DNA of 64,000 nt from Pseudonocardia sp. EC080619-01 (lineage in GTDB: Bacteria; Actinomycetota; Actinomycetes; Mycobacteriales; Pseudonocardiaceae), in assembly GCF_001420995.1 (NCBI RefSeq), contig NZ_CP012184.1, forward strand, positions 2,898,501 to 2,962,500, given 5' to 3'. The translations under genes and the position numbers were made by a program. Below the pieces are notes generated by a model. The model was not told the DNA's origin and ran no database searches. It saw only the letters and a program-made list of their open reading frames with translations. This document shows, piece after piece, positions 51,204-60,639 of this stretch (position 1 is the first letter of the stretch; every line of letters starts with the position of its first letter).

Positions 51204-52829
51204 ATGCAGGCGATCAGCCGCCGGTCGGTACTTGCCGGGGCCGCCGCCACCGGGCTCGGCCTGCTGGGGGCCGGCGCCGCGGCCGCCGCTCCCGGTCGTG
51301 TGCCCGTCCGTCGCGAAGAGCACCGGGTCGTCGTGGTCGGCTCCGGGTTCGGCGGCGGGGTGACCGCCCTGCGGTTCGCCGAGGCGGGCATCCCGGTGAC
51401 GGTGCTCGAGCGCGGCCGTCGCTGGCCGACCGGCCCCGACGCCGACACGTTCCCCCGCCCGACCCGCACCCCCGACGAGCGGATGATCTGGATGGGGTCG
51501 GTCACCGACCCGCTCGACGAGCAGACGACACCGCTGTCGCTGCTGCTCGGCGGCCTCGGCCGGGGCACCCCGCTGGGGGCGCTGGGCCGCTACGTCGGTG
51601 TCCTGGAACGGGTCTCCGGCGTCGGCATGGACACGTTCTGCGCCGCCGGGGTCGGCGGCGGGTCGCTGCTCTACCAGGGCATGTCGCTGCAGCCGACCCG
51701 GGAGCTGTTCGAGACGACGATGCCGTCCGATCTGGACTACGGCCTGCTCGCGCGCGAGCACTACCCGCGGGTCGCGCGGATGCTCCGGCTGGCCACCGCA
51801 CCGGACGAGCTGGTCGAGAGCCCCACCTACGCCGCCGCCCGCGCCTTCCGCCACAACGCCGAGGCTGCCGGGTACGACGTCGAGAAGATCCCGATGCCCA
51901 TCGACTGGGACTTCGCGTTGCGCGAGCTGCGCGGCGAGATGGCGCCGTCGTACACCAACGGCGACTGCGCGTTCGGTGTCAACAACGGCGGCAAGCACTC
52001 GGTCGACGTCACCTACCTGGCTGCGGCCGAGGCGACCGGTCTCGTCACCGTCGCCCCGCAGCACCAGGTCACCGACGTGGCCCGGACCGCGGACGGCCGC
52101 TACGAGGTCCACGTCGACCGGATCGCGACCGACGGCACCGTCCTGGAGAGGAAGATCCTCACCACGACCGCGCTCGTGCTCGCCGCGGGCACCGCCAACA
52201 CCAACCGGCTGTTGCTGCGGGCCCGCGAGCAGGGGACGATCCCGGATCTCCCGGACGCCCTCGGTGAGAACTGGGGCACCAACGGCGACCGGATCTGTAC
52301 CTGGACCTCGCTCACCGACGACTTCGGATCGCCGCAGGGCGGACCGGTCGTCTACGGCAGCAAGGACTGGTCCGACCCGGCGACGGCGAACACCGTCATC
52401 CAGGCATCCCTGCCGCCGTTGCCGGACCTGCGCACCACGATGACCGTGGGCTACGGGGTCAGCGAGGGCCGCGGCCGCTACCGGTGGGACCCGGTCCGCG
52501 GGGAGGCCGTCCTGCACTGGCCCCCGGACGGCGACGCGGCACTGACCCGCCGCATCCACGAGCGGATGAACCGGATCATCGGTCCCGGCGGGGTCCTCCT
52601 CGACACCACCTACGTCGTCCCCACCACCTGGCACCCGCTGGGCGGTGCGTGCATCGGCACGGTGTGCGACGCCGCCGGCAGGGTGTACGGGCAGCGCGGT
52701 CTCTACGTCCTCGACGGATCGCTGATGCCCGGGACGACCGCGGCCTGCAACCCGTCGATGACGATCGCCGCCGTCGTCGAGCGCGCCACCGACGAGCTGG
52801 TGGCCGCCGACGCCGGCACGGTCTTCTAG
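51204..52829 (+). CDS. GMC-type cholesterol oxidase-like flavoenzyme
   Basis: A 541-aa exported flavoenzyme. A Tat signal (SRRSVLAGAAATGLGLLGAGAAAAA) precedes the FAD motif RVVVVGSGFGGGVTALRFAEAG. The C-terminal active site TTWHPLGGACIGTVCD has the conserved His, and CNPSMTIAAVVERA has the Asn of cholesterol oxidase. Length fits Streptomyces ChoA. The probable reaction is oxidation and isomerisation of 3beta-hydroxysterols with H2O2 release; the exact sterol is uncertain. ATG 51204 follows GAGGGGAGAG. Regulation by the divergent TetR is likely. Confidence 0.85.
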   Translation: MQAISRRSVLAGAAATGLGLLGAGAAAAAPGRVPVRREEHRVVVVGSGFGGGVTALRFAEAGIPVTVLERGRRWPTGPDADTFPRPTRTPDERMIWMGSVTDPLDEQTTPLSLLLGGLGRGTPLGALGRYVGVLERVSGVGMDTFCAAGVGGGSLLYQGMSLQPTRELFETTMPSDLDYGLLAREHYPRVARMLRLATAPDELVESPTYAAARAFRHNAEAAGYDVEKIPMPIDWDFALRELRGEMAPSYTNGDCAFGVNNGGKHSVDVTYLAAAEATGLVTVAPQHQVTDVARTADGRYEVHVDRIATDGTVLERKILTTTALVLAAGTANTNRLLLRAREQGTIPDLPDALGENWGTNGDRICTWTSLTDDFGSPQGGPVVYGSKDWSDPATANTVIQASLPPLPDLRTTMTVGYGVSEGRGRYRWDPVRGEAVLHWPPDGDAALTRRIHERMNRIIGPGGVLLDTTYVVPTTWHPLGGACIGTVCDAAGRVYGQRGLYVLDGSLMPGTTAACNPSMTIAAVVERATDELVAADAGTVF

Positions 52830-52839
52830 GACACCGGCC

Positions 52840-53475
52840 TCACGGCGCCGCCAGCCGGCGCACGACGGCCAGGTCCTCCTCCGTCGCGACGTGCAGGTTC
52901 CCCGGGTCCCCCGCGACCGTCACCACCCGGTGCCCGAGCGCGGCGAGCATGCCCGAGTTCTCCACCGGGCGGGGCGCGTCGGCGTGCGCGGCCCGCAGCA
53001 CGTCCGCCCGGAACGCCTGGGGCGACTGCGCCAGCCAGGTGTCCTTCTTGGGCAGCGTCTCCACCACCACGCCGTCCTCCACCCGCTGCACGACCTCCAG
53101 CATCGGGATCACCGGCACCGCACCGTCGGCACCGGCCCGCACCTCGGCGACGGCGTCGGTGAACAGCCGGTCCGCGGCGAGCGGGTGCGCCGGGTCGGCC
53201 AGCACCAGCACCGACGCCGAGTCCGGCACCACGGCCAGCGCGTTGCGCAGCGATGCCGACTGGTGGTCCCCGCCGACGGCGAGCAGGTCGACGGGCTCGC
53301 CGTCCCACACGACCCCGGGCGGCAGCACGAGCGCGACCCGGTCGCAGGTGCGCCGCGCGGCGGCGACCGTGTGGTCGACCAGCCGGAGCCCGGCCAGCTC
53401 CTCGAGCTGTTTCAGCCGCCCGTAGCGGGTCCCGCTGCCACCGGCCAGCACGATCGCCCACACCTCGTCGACCAC
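52840..53475 (-). CDS. IspD-like cytidylyltransferase
   Basis: A 211-aa nucleotidyltransferase. The N-terminal GGSGTRYGRLKQLEELAGLRLVDHTV matches the IspD GxGxR...K pattern; VLVLADPAHPLAAD and LPKKDTWLAQSPQAFRADVLRAAH match later IspD segments. It would make CDP-methylerythritol or, if a TarI-type variant, CDP-ribitol. No ispF or carD lies next to it, so it may be a second copy rather than the main ispD. GTG 53475 follows GCAGGA. It diverges from the IniR-like gene. Confidence 0.75.
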   Translation of the reverse strand: MVDEVWAIVLAGGSGTRYGRLKQLEELAGLRLVDHTVAAARRTCDRVALVLPPGVVWDGEPVDLLAVGGDHQSASLRNALAVVPDSASVLVLADPAHPLAADRLFTDAVAEVRAGADGAVPVIPMLEVVQRVEDGVVVETLPKKDTWLAQSPQAFRADVLRAAHADAPRPVENSGMLAALGHRVVTVAGDPGNLHVATEEDLAVVRRLAAP

Positions 53476-53537
53476 AGGGGTGATCCTGCCCGGACCCCAC
53501 AGGTCTCCCGCGGCCGCACCCGATAACCTCGGCCACT

Positions 53538-53549
53538 CCCCGATCGGGG
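53538..53549. promoter_or_regulatory. 12-bp palindrome upstream of iniR-like gene
   Basis: CCCCGATCGGGG is a perfect palindrome 19-30 bp before the iniR-like start. It could be an autoregulatory site. Confidence 0.3.
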
Positions 53550-53567
53550 GACGGGCGAGGAGGTTGC

Positions 53568-56256
53568 GTGAGCACAGCGGCACCGACCGGGACCGCACCG
53601 GGAACCGGCCCGCTCGCCGGTGGCCCGGTGTCGATCGCGCTCGTCCGCGCGGTGGCCGATGACCCGTCCGCCCCGCGCACCGTCGCCGTCGGCGGGCCGG
53701 CCGGGTCGGGCAAGTCCACCGTGCTCCGCGCGCTCGCCCGGGCCTGGGCCGACGCCGGTGCGGACGTCGTCGAGGGGGTGCCCGGCGGTGCACCGGACCC
53801 GTCGGCGGTGGTCGTCGTCGACGATGCGCACGAGCTCGGCGACGACGAGCTGGGCGCGCTGCGTGAGCTGGCGGGGCGCCCCGGGGCACGGATGCTGGTC
53901 GCGTTCCGGCCCTGGCCGCGCGGGCGGGCGCTGGCCCGGCTCGGCGCCGTCCTCGCCGCCGGCGCCCCGCCGCTGGTGCTGGGCTCCCTCGACGCCGCCG
54001 GGGTCGCCGCGCGCGGTGCGGGTCACCGGGGACCGGATCGCCGACGACGCGGTCCGCGCCGTCCTGGAGCGCACCGCGGGCTCCCCGATGCTGGTGGACC
54101 GGCTGCTGGCCTCCGGCGCGACGACCGGTGCGGTGCCGGCCGGGCTCGCCGAGCAGATCGGCTACGTCGTCGACGCCGAGGACCCGCGCGTCGTCGACCT
54201 CGTGACCGCGACCGCGCTCGGCGCGCCGTCCGACAGCGAGGTGCTGGTGCCGTTGCTGGGCCTCGCCGACGCCGCCGGGTCGGGCATCGACGAGCTCGAC
54301 GAGCTGGTGCCGCGCGCCGCCGCGGCCGGCCTGTGCACCCCCGACGGCCGGGTGGTCCCGCTGGTCGGCGAGGTGGTGCGGGGACGGGTCGCGCCCGCCC
54401 GGCGCACCGAGCTGCGGCGCTCGCTGGCCGAGATCGAGCTCGATCGCGGGGGGAGCGTGCTCGCCGTCGCCCGGATGCTGCGCGGCTCGGGTGCGACCGG
54501 TGACCGGGCGGCCGCGGTGTTCGCCGCCGCGGCGGCCGAGGCCGCCCGCTCCGAGCACCCCGACGCCGTCCGGTTCTACGCCGAGGCCGTCGCCGCCGGG
54601 ACCCCGCCGCTGGCCGTGGCCGCCCACCGGGCGGCGTCGCACCTGGTCGCCGGGGACCTCGACGGGGCGCTCGGTCACGCCGACGCCGTGCTCTCCGCGA
54701 CCGACGCCGTCGAGCCCGACGACGCCGTCCGTGCCGGGTCGGTGGCCGCCGCGGTGCTCGCGCGCCGCGGCCTGCTCGCCCGCAGCGCGGAGCTCTACCG
54801 GTGGACGGCGGCGGTGGCCGGTGAGGGCATGCCCGCCGCGGCCGTCCCGGTCCTGATCGGGACCGGCGCGCTGGCCGAGGCCCGCGAGGTCGTCGACGGC
54901 GCGGGCGGGTTCGTCCCGGGCCGGGCTCCGACCCTCGTCGACGGGGCCGACGACCTCACCGCCCGCGGCATGCTCGACTCGGTCCAGGGTTCGCCGACGG
55001 CGGCGCTGTCCGGTCTGGCGCGTGCCGCAGGGTTGCTGGAGAGCGCGCACGGTGCGGCGCTGCTGCCCGACACCCCGGCCGCGCTCGCCGCGCTGGTCGC
55101 GGTGCACACCGGTGAGTTCGACGTCGCGTCCTCGGTGCTGGACCGTGCCCTGCGCACCGGCCTCGGCGGCGCCCCGGCCCGGCCGCGGCACCGGCTGCTG
55201 CTGGGCTGGATCGCGTTGCTGCGCGGGGCGACGGGGCCGGCGGCCGAGCGGCTCGCGGCCGTCGACACCGCGAGCGGTGATCGCCCGCTGGAGCCGCGCG
55301 ACGAGTTCCTGGCCGCGTCGCTGCAGGTCGCGATCGCCCGCCGCAACTCCGACGTCGGCGCGCTCATGCGGTCCTGGACCCGGGCCAGGCAGGCGATCGT
55401 GCGGCACCCGGTGGACCTGTTCGTCCTGCAGCCGCTCGGCGAGCTGGTCACCGCGGCGACCCGGCTGCGCGAGGAGAGCTGGGTCCGCCCGCACCTCGAC
55501 GAGGCGACCGCGCTGCTGGACCGGCTCGGGCGTCCCGCGCTGTGGGGGGCACCGCTGCACTGGGCGCAGCTGCAGGCGGCCGTCATGGTCGACGACGTCG
55601 ACACCGCCCGTGCCCACACCGAGGCCCTCGAGCGGGAAGCGGGTGGAAGCCGGTTCGCCCACGCCATGGCCGCCGCGGCGCCGCACTGGGTCGGGGTGCT
55701 GGAGAACCGGATCGACGCGGCGGCCGTCGAGGAGGCGGCCCGCGGGCTGCACGCGGTCGGCCTGTCGTTCGACGGCGGCAGGCTCGCCGGGCAGGCAGCG
55801 CTGCGCACCGACGACCGGCGTGCCGTGTCCGCGCTGCTGGCCTGTGCACGGGCGCTGCAGGCGGCCGGAGCGGACGTGCGGGCCGCCCCCGCCGAGGACG
55901 CCGGTCGCGCGGAACCCGTCCCCGCCGGGCCGGGCGGCACCGCGGCGCCGTCCGTGCCACGGGGGAGCGAGCCCGCCGCGCCCTCCCCCGCCGTACCGGG
56001 GAACGGGACGGGCGGCACCGGGGAACCGGGCGGCAACGGGAGCGCGGAGCCGCCGTCGCTGCTGTCCGAGCGTGAGCTGGAGGTCGCGGAGCTCGTCGTC
56101 CAGGGCCGGACCCAGAAGGAGATCGGCGAGGCGCTCTTCATCTCGGCGAAGACCGTCGAGCACCACGTCGCGCGGATCCGGCAGCGGCTCGGCGCCGGCA
56201 GCCGCAGCGAGCTGCTGGACGGACTCCGCCGGATCCTCGAGGACCGCCGAGGCTAG
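53568..56256 (+). pseudogene. IniR-like AAA/LuxR regulator, apparent frameshift
   Basis: Large ATP-binding regulator like M. tuberculosis IniR, about 896 aa if restored. Part 1 from GTG 53568 to about 54018: Walker A VGGPAGSGKST and Walker B AVVVVDDAHEL. The reading frame then shifts by one base in the GCGCGCG run (54008-54018); removing one base gives AARVRVTGD and continues to the stop. Part 2 holds about 550 helical residues, then a LuxR helix-turn-helix (LLSERELEVAELVVQGRTQKEIGEALFISAKTVEHHVARIRQRL). GTG 53568 follows GAGGAGG. Its stop overlaps that of iniC (CTAG). Confidence 0.8.
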
Positions 56257-57722
56257 TGGTGCACCGGGGCCGCGAGCAGGCCCTCGCAGCTGCGCACCAC
56301 GATCCGGGCCGCCTCCGCCGAGGCCCGCCCGGTCAGCGGGCTCTCGGCGCGCCGGCGCCAGCGGCGCAGCGCGTCGGCGGCGGCGTCGTGCACGTCGCGC
56401 GGGCCCGCGCCGTCGTCGAGACCGAGCCGGGCGACCGCGGACCCGCCGTCGCCACCGAGCAGACGCTCGGCGTCGGCGAGTGCCTCCGCCGGAAAGACGA
56501 TCTTCCCGGCGCGCAGGTCGGACAACGCCCGCAGCTCGACGAACTCGTGCGCCCCCGCGAGGATCCGCTCCACCTCGGCGCGCAGCGCGGCCGTGGCGGG
56601 TCGCGGCTCGCGGGTCAGCACGAGATCCACGGCCAGCAGCGCCGACCGGGACTTGAGCAGGTCCCGTCGCTCGGAGAACTGGGTGTCCAGCACCCGGCGC
56701 AGCTCGTCCAGGCCGGAGCGGCGGACGAGGTCGTCGGCCAGCGCGGAGGGGTCCTTCACCCCCTGGCGGATCAGCGTGCTCGCCAGCCGCACCCCGAACA
56801 GGCCGAACCGTTCGAGCAGCCGGACCCGGGTGGCGGAGTCGGGCCGGTCGAGCTCGGTGCGCCCGAACCGGTCCGCCGAGAGCAGCAGCGCCTCGACGTC
56901 GGCCCGCGGCAGCGCGGCCAGCTCGGAGAGCGCGACGAACTCGTCCTGCCGCATGGTCCGGGCCGTCTCGGCGACCAGCCCGGCGACGGCGACGACGGTC
57001 TGGCACAGGCCGCGCAGCTTGTCGTCGCCGCGGTAGCGGCGCGCGATCCGGCGCGCCGAGGTGAGCGCGTCGAGCCGCCCGACGCCGATCTCGTCGGCCC
57101 GGGACAGCACGGCGATCGTGTTGACCGGCGTCGCGCGGGCGACGCCGCGGTCGTGGAACGCCTCCAGGAACCGCACGTCACCGGCGTGCAGGTGGCGCAT
57201 CAGGTAGACGACGGCGTCGGCCGGGGACGGCGCGTCCTCCGGGGTGAGGAACTCGCCGGCCCGGGCCGAGGTGTCCGACGACAGCGACGCGATGCCCGGG
57301 GTGTCGATCAGGTTGGTGCGCCGCAGGTGCTGCGACGGCCAGTCGACGAGCAGCCGGTCCACGTTCTCGACCGGTGTGCCCTGGAGGTCGATCCGCAGCG
57401 CGCCGTCCCGGCGGGACAGGGTGAGCGGGCGCTCCGGGCCTCCGCCGCGGGGCCGCATCCGGACGCCGGGGGCGGCCGCGTCGGCGTACCAGGTGACGAT
57501 CCGGGTGCACTCGCCCGCGTCGGTGGTGGCGATCCGCTCCCCGACCAGCGCGTTGAGCAGCGTCGACTTGCCCGCCTTCACCTTGCCGGCGATCGCGACG
57601 CGCAGCGGCTCGTCGAACCGCTCCAGGTGGTGCCGCAGCCATCCCGCGGCCTGCGGCGAGTCGCCGTAGACGTCCAGGGTGTTCCGCAGCAGCGTGCGGG
57701 TCTGGTCGGTCAGCGCGCTCAC
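56253..57722 (-). CDS. Dynamin-like GTPase, IniC-like
   Basis: A 489-aa bacterial dynamin-like protein. G1 is GKVKAGKST (46-54), the switch region follows, G3 is DTPG (140-143), and G4 is SRADE (near 203). The rest is helical and lacks a clear hydrophobic membrane segment, so it may act as the non-anchored partner of the IniA-like protein. The GTG start overlaps the iniA-like stop (GTGA). IniC of mycobacteria belongs to an isoniazid/ethambutol-induced operon. The last codons share CTAG with the convergent iniR-like stop. Confidence 0.88.
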   Translation of the reverse strand: MSALTDQTRTLLRNTLDVYGDSPQAAGWLRHHLERFDEPLRVAIAGKVKAGKSTLLNALVGERIATTDAGECTRIVTWYADAAAPGVRMRPRGGGPERPLTLSRRDGALRIDLQGTPVENVDRLLVDWPSQHLRRTNLIDTPGIASLSSDTSARAGEFLTPEDAPSPADAVVYLMRHLHAGDVRFLEAFHDRGVARATPVNTIAVLSRADEIGVGRLDALTSARRIARRYRGDDKLRGLCQTVVAVAGLVAETARTMRQDEFVALSELAALPRADVEALLLSADRFGRTELDRPDSATRVRLLERFGLFGVRLASTLIRQGVKDPSALADDLVRRSGLDELRRVLDTQFSERRDLLKSRSALLAVDLVLTREPRPATAALRAEVERILAGAHEFVELRALSDLRAGKIVFPAEALADAERLLGGDGGSAVARLGLDDGAGPRDVHDAAADALRRWRRRAESPLTGRASAEAARIVVRSCEGLLAAPVHH

Positions 57723-59527
57723 GACGACGCCTCCACGGTCGCGGCGAGCGAGCGGGCCCGCTCGGCGAGCCCGCCGACCCGCTCCAGCTCGGCCTCCAGG
57801 TCGGCGACCCGCTTCTGCCGCTCCTTGTCGTCCTTCATGGCGGTCTGGGCGGCCGTGACCGACTCCTTGAGGGACTCCGAGAGCTCCTCGGCGAGCACCG
57901 TGAAGTGGTCGCGGAGCTCGCGCTGGATCTGGCGCAGGTTGTCCCGGGAGTCCTTCCCGACCTGGAACGTGACCTCGTCGATGTGCCGGCGGACGGCGTT
58001 CTTGGAGTCGGCCTGCCTGCGCTGCACGAGCCGCTTCTTCTCGTCCCGGACGGTCTTGGCGCCGAAGAGCAGCCCGGCGCCGATGGACAGCGGGTTGAGC
58101 AGCGCGAACCCGGCGAACGTCGACGCCAGGCCGAGCATCAGCAGGCCGCCGTAGCCGCCGCGCATCCCGACGAACAGCTTCTGGCCGGGGCCGAAGTTCT
58201 CGCTCGCCGGCAGCTCCAGCGCGTCGACCTTCCCGGCGACCGCGCCGCCCGCGATCCGGAGATCGGGCAGCTGGACGTCGATGTCCTCGGCGAAGTGGTC
58301 GGCGACCTGCTCGGCCAGCCAGCGGGCCCGCTCGGTGGTCCACACGAAGTTCTGCGCGACGGCGTGCGAGACCTGCTTGTGGAACCACTCCGCGAACTGC
58401 TCCCAGATGTCCGCCGGGTCGGCGTCCTCCAGCAGCTGCTCGGCGTCGCGGGACACGGCGCGGAGCCGGTCCCGCAGGTCGTACTCGATGTCGGCGATCA
58501 GGTCGGCGACGCCGTCGTTCAGGGTGGTCTGCCAGCGCGCCGACCGCTGCCGCAGCGCGTCGACCCGGGACCGGGCCGCCTCGAGGTCCTTCGCCAGCGC
58601 ACCCGCCTTCTCCGGGTCGTTCTGCGACATCAGCTCGGCGCGCATGCTCGACTCGAGCGACTGGCAGGTGACGAGCACGTCCTGGCTGGTCGAGCGGCGG
58701 CTCAGGTCGTCGGCCCGGGACACGACCTTGCGCAGCAGGAAGCTCACCAGCGCCTGGAAGCCGGACTCGGCGATCAGGTCGAGGTCCTGGGTACGGGCCG
58801 CGTGCAGCCGCAGCGCCGACGACACCGGCAGCAGATCGGCCTCGATCCGGGCGTTCCGCAGGTGGCCCTCGTCGAGCTCCACGATCCGCCGCCAGTGCGG
58901 GTAGAGGTCGGTCTTGGTGACCACGCACGCGACGTTCGGGCACAGCTTGCGGGCGGCCTGCAGGAAGTCGATCTCCGGCGAGGTGTACTCCTGGCTGGCG
59001 TCGGAGACGAGCAGGACGGCGTCCGCGGTCGGCAGCGCCGACATCGTCGCCGCCCCGTGCGCGGAGCCCAGCCCGCCGACGCCGGGGGTGTCGACGAGGA
59101 CGAGCCCGCTCTGCAGCAGCTTTCGCGGCAGGGTGACCTCGGCGCGGGTGAGACCGGACCGGTTGCCGGGGTTGCCGCCCTCGGAGACGTGGTCGGCCAG
59201 CTGCTCCAGCGGGACGGGCGTGCGCTCGGCCCGCTCACCGCCCGCCTCCTCACGGACCAGGGTGACGGTGGTGTCCTCACCGAACCGGACCAGCGTGGGG
59301 ACGGCGGTCGCGATGTCGTCGTCGACCGGGCAGACGGTCGCGTTGACCAGCGCGTTCACCAGCTGGCTCTTGCCCTGCTTGAACTCGCCGACGACGAGCA
59401 CCCGCACCGCGGGGTCGGTCAGCCGGGTCTTGGCCTGGGTCAGCCGAGGCGCGAGATCGGGGCGGTCGTAGGCGGAGACCGCTTTCAGGGCCAGGTCGAC
59501 GAGGCCGACCGCCTCCGGTACCGCCAC
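57719..59527 (-). CDS. Dynamin-like GTPase, IniA-like
   Basis: A 602-aa membrane dynamin-like protein. G1 is GEFKQGKS (47-54), G2 lies near VDDDIATAVPTLV, G3 is DTPG (146-149), and G4 is TKTD (204-207). Long helices form the stalk. A hydrophobic hairpin (near 452-492; GGLLMLGLASTFAGFALLNPLSIGAGLL) is the likely membrane-insertion paddle. Mycobacterial IniA can oligomerise and remodel membranes. It is coupled to the iniC-like gene. A strong hairpin at 59609-59650 sits in the spacer before it. Confidence 0.9.
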   Translation of the reverse strand: MAVPEAVGLVDLALKAVSAYDRPDLAPRLTQAKTRLTDPAVRVLVVGEFKQGKSQLVNALVNATVCPVDDDIATAVPTLVRFGEDTTVTLVREEAGGERAERTPVPLEQLADHVSEGGNPGNRSGLTRAEVTLPRKLLQSGLVLVDTPGVGGLGSAHGAATMSALPTADAVLLVSDASQEYTSPEIDFLQAARKLCPNVACVVTKTDLYPHWRRIVELDEGHLRNARIEADLLPVSSALRLHAARTQDLDLIAESGFQALVSFLLRKVVSRADDLSRRSTSQDVLVTCQSLESSMRAELMSQNDPEKAGALAKDLEAARSRVDALRQRSARWQTTLNDGVADLIADIEYDLRDRLRAVSRDAEQLLEDADPADIWEQFAEWFHKQVSHAVAQNFVWTTERARWLAEQVADHFAEDIDVQLPDLRIAGGAVAGKVDALELPASENFGPGQKLFVGMRGGYGGLLMLGLASTFAGFALLNPLSIGAGLLFGAKTVRDEKKRLVQRRQADSKNAVRRHIDEVTFQVGKDSRDNLRQIQRELRDHFTVLAEELSESLKESVTAAQTAMKDDKERQKRVADLEAELERVGGLAERARSLAATVEASS

Positions 59528-59608
59528 GTGCCGACGCCCCCCACATGCTCGTGCTCCGGAGCGGTCCGGGTACCGCTCGTCACGTTCCTGTCATGGATAC
59601 ACGAACGC

Positions 59609-59650
59609 CATCGGCCCCGGTCACCCACGTGGGGGTGACCAGGGCCGATG
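59609..59650 (-). terminator. Hairpin between iniB-like and iniA-like genes
   Basis: CATCGGCCC and GGTCACCC pair with GGGTGACC and GGGCCGATG (17 bp with one mismatch, 6-nt loop). It lies 63 bp after the iniB-like stop and 82 bp before the iniA-like start. It may be a partial terminator, attenuator or processing site. Confidence 0.5.
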
Positions 59651-59712
59651 GGCCGTGCGGTCCAGCGCACTGCTCCGGAGAGCAGGTGCGACATCCTATC
59701 CCGAAGAAGGGA

Positions 59713-60525
59713 TCAGAGGATGTCGACCGCCAGGTTCGCGTTCACGTCGTTGTGCGACAGCAGGTCGTTGTGGGTCTCGCTGTTGTCGACGACCGACGTG
59801 TCGTTGTCCTGGCTGAAGTCCTGGTTGTAGGAGTCCGAGACGTCGGTCGAGGTGCTGGTGTTCGTCTCGGTCTCGTTGAACGAGCCGGTGGCGTCGTGCG
59901 AGCCGGAGGCGTTGCCGCCGACCGCGACGGCCGAGCCGTCGTCGGCGGAGACGTCGCCGACCGTGGTGGCGTCGCCGTCGCCGAAGGCGATCGTGTTGTC
60001 GTCGCCCTTCACCACGTTGTTGCCGTCGCCGACGACGTTGTCGTCGCCGGTGGTGATGGTGGAGTCGGAGATGTCCCGGCCGGCCGCGACCGAACCGTCA
60101 CCGGACGCGACGACCGAGTTGGTCTCGATGTCCTGGCGGAAGTCGCCGCCGCCGGTGTCGATGTTCTGGTTGATCGAGTTGTCGACGATGGTGTCGCGGT
60201 CGTCGACGTTGTAGGTGTAGTGGTTGTTGGTCACGTACTTGTCGAGGTACTTGACCGGGTCCTCGCCGTGCTCGACCGGCGGGGGCGGCGGGGTGTGGTG
60301 GCCGCCGCCGGAGTGGCCGGAGCCACCGGTGTTGTAGCTGCGGTCGAACGACACGTCGTCGTTGTCCTGGGCCAGGACGATCGCGTCCCGCACGTCGTCG
60401 GCGGAGACCTCGGACAGGCCGCACTGGGCGAGCAGGCCCTGCGGGTCGTCCTTGAACTCGGCCAGCAGCTTCGGGTCCTTCAGCAGGTCCAGGATGAACT
60501 GGATCAGCGACTTCTCAGCGGACAT
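59713..60525 (-). CDS. IniB-like acidic repeat protein, second copy
   Basis: A 270-aa protein. The N-terminal about 65 residues (LIQFILDLLKDPKLLAEFKDDPQGLLAQCGL) match the IniB N-terminal domain. The rest is Asp/Asn/Gly/Thr-rich repeats with patterns such as STITTGDDNVVGDGNNVVKGDDNTI and GSHDATGSFNET. This could fold as a beta-solenoid. No signal peptide or membrane segment is seen, so a cytosolic acidic scaffold is possible. GTG 60528 is an alternative start; ATG 60525 has GAGGAG upstream. It shares long identical peptides with the neighbour. Confidence 0.85.
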   Translation of the reverse strand: MSAEKSLIQFILDLLKDPKLLAEFKDDPQGLLAQCGLSEVSADDVRDAIVLAQDNDDVSFDRSYNTGGSGHSGGGHHTPPPPPVEHGEDPVKYLDKYVTNNHYTYNVDDRDTIVDNSINQNIDTGGGDFRQDIETNSVVASGDGSVAAGRDISDSTITTGDDNVVGDGNNVVKGDDNTIAFGDGDATTVGDVSADDGSAVAVGGNASGSHDATGSFNETETNTSTSTDVSDSYNQDFSQDNDTSVVDNSETHNDLLSHNDVNANLAVDIL

Positions 60526-60586
60526 CACGCGCTCCTCGGGAGGTGTCGTCGCGCTCGGGCGCGCGACGGAGGTTCGGAAGGGGGGA

Positions 60587-60623
60587 GGTGAGCGGGCCGG
60601 TGTCGGGAACCGGCCCGCTCACC
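60587..60623 (-). terminator. Perfect hairpin between the two iniB-like genes
   Basis: GGTGAGCGGGCCGGT pairs over all 15 bp with ACCGGCCCGCTCACC across a 7-nt loop, 16 bp after the iniB1-like stop. This is a strong terminator or an mRNA stabiliser. Confidence 0.6.
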
Positions 60624-60639
60624 GGGCGGGTGGGCCGGA

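Noticed and set aside
52840..57006. A 1388-codon open frame on the minus strand
   Set aside because: It spans iniR-like coding in antisense; only the 211-aa IspD-like end has real homology. The rest is a high-GC shadow.
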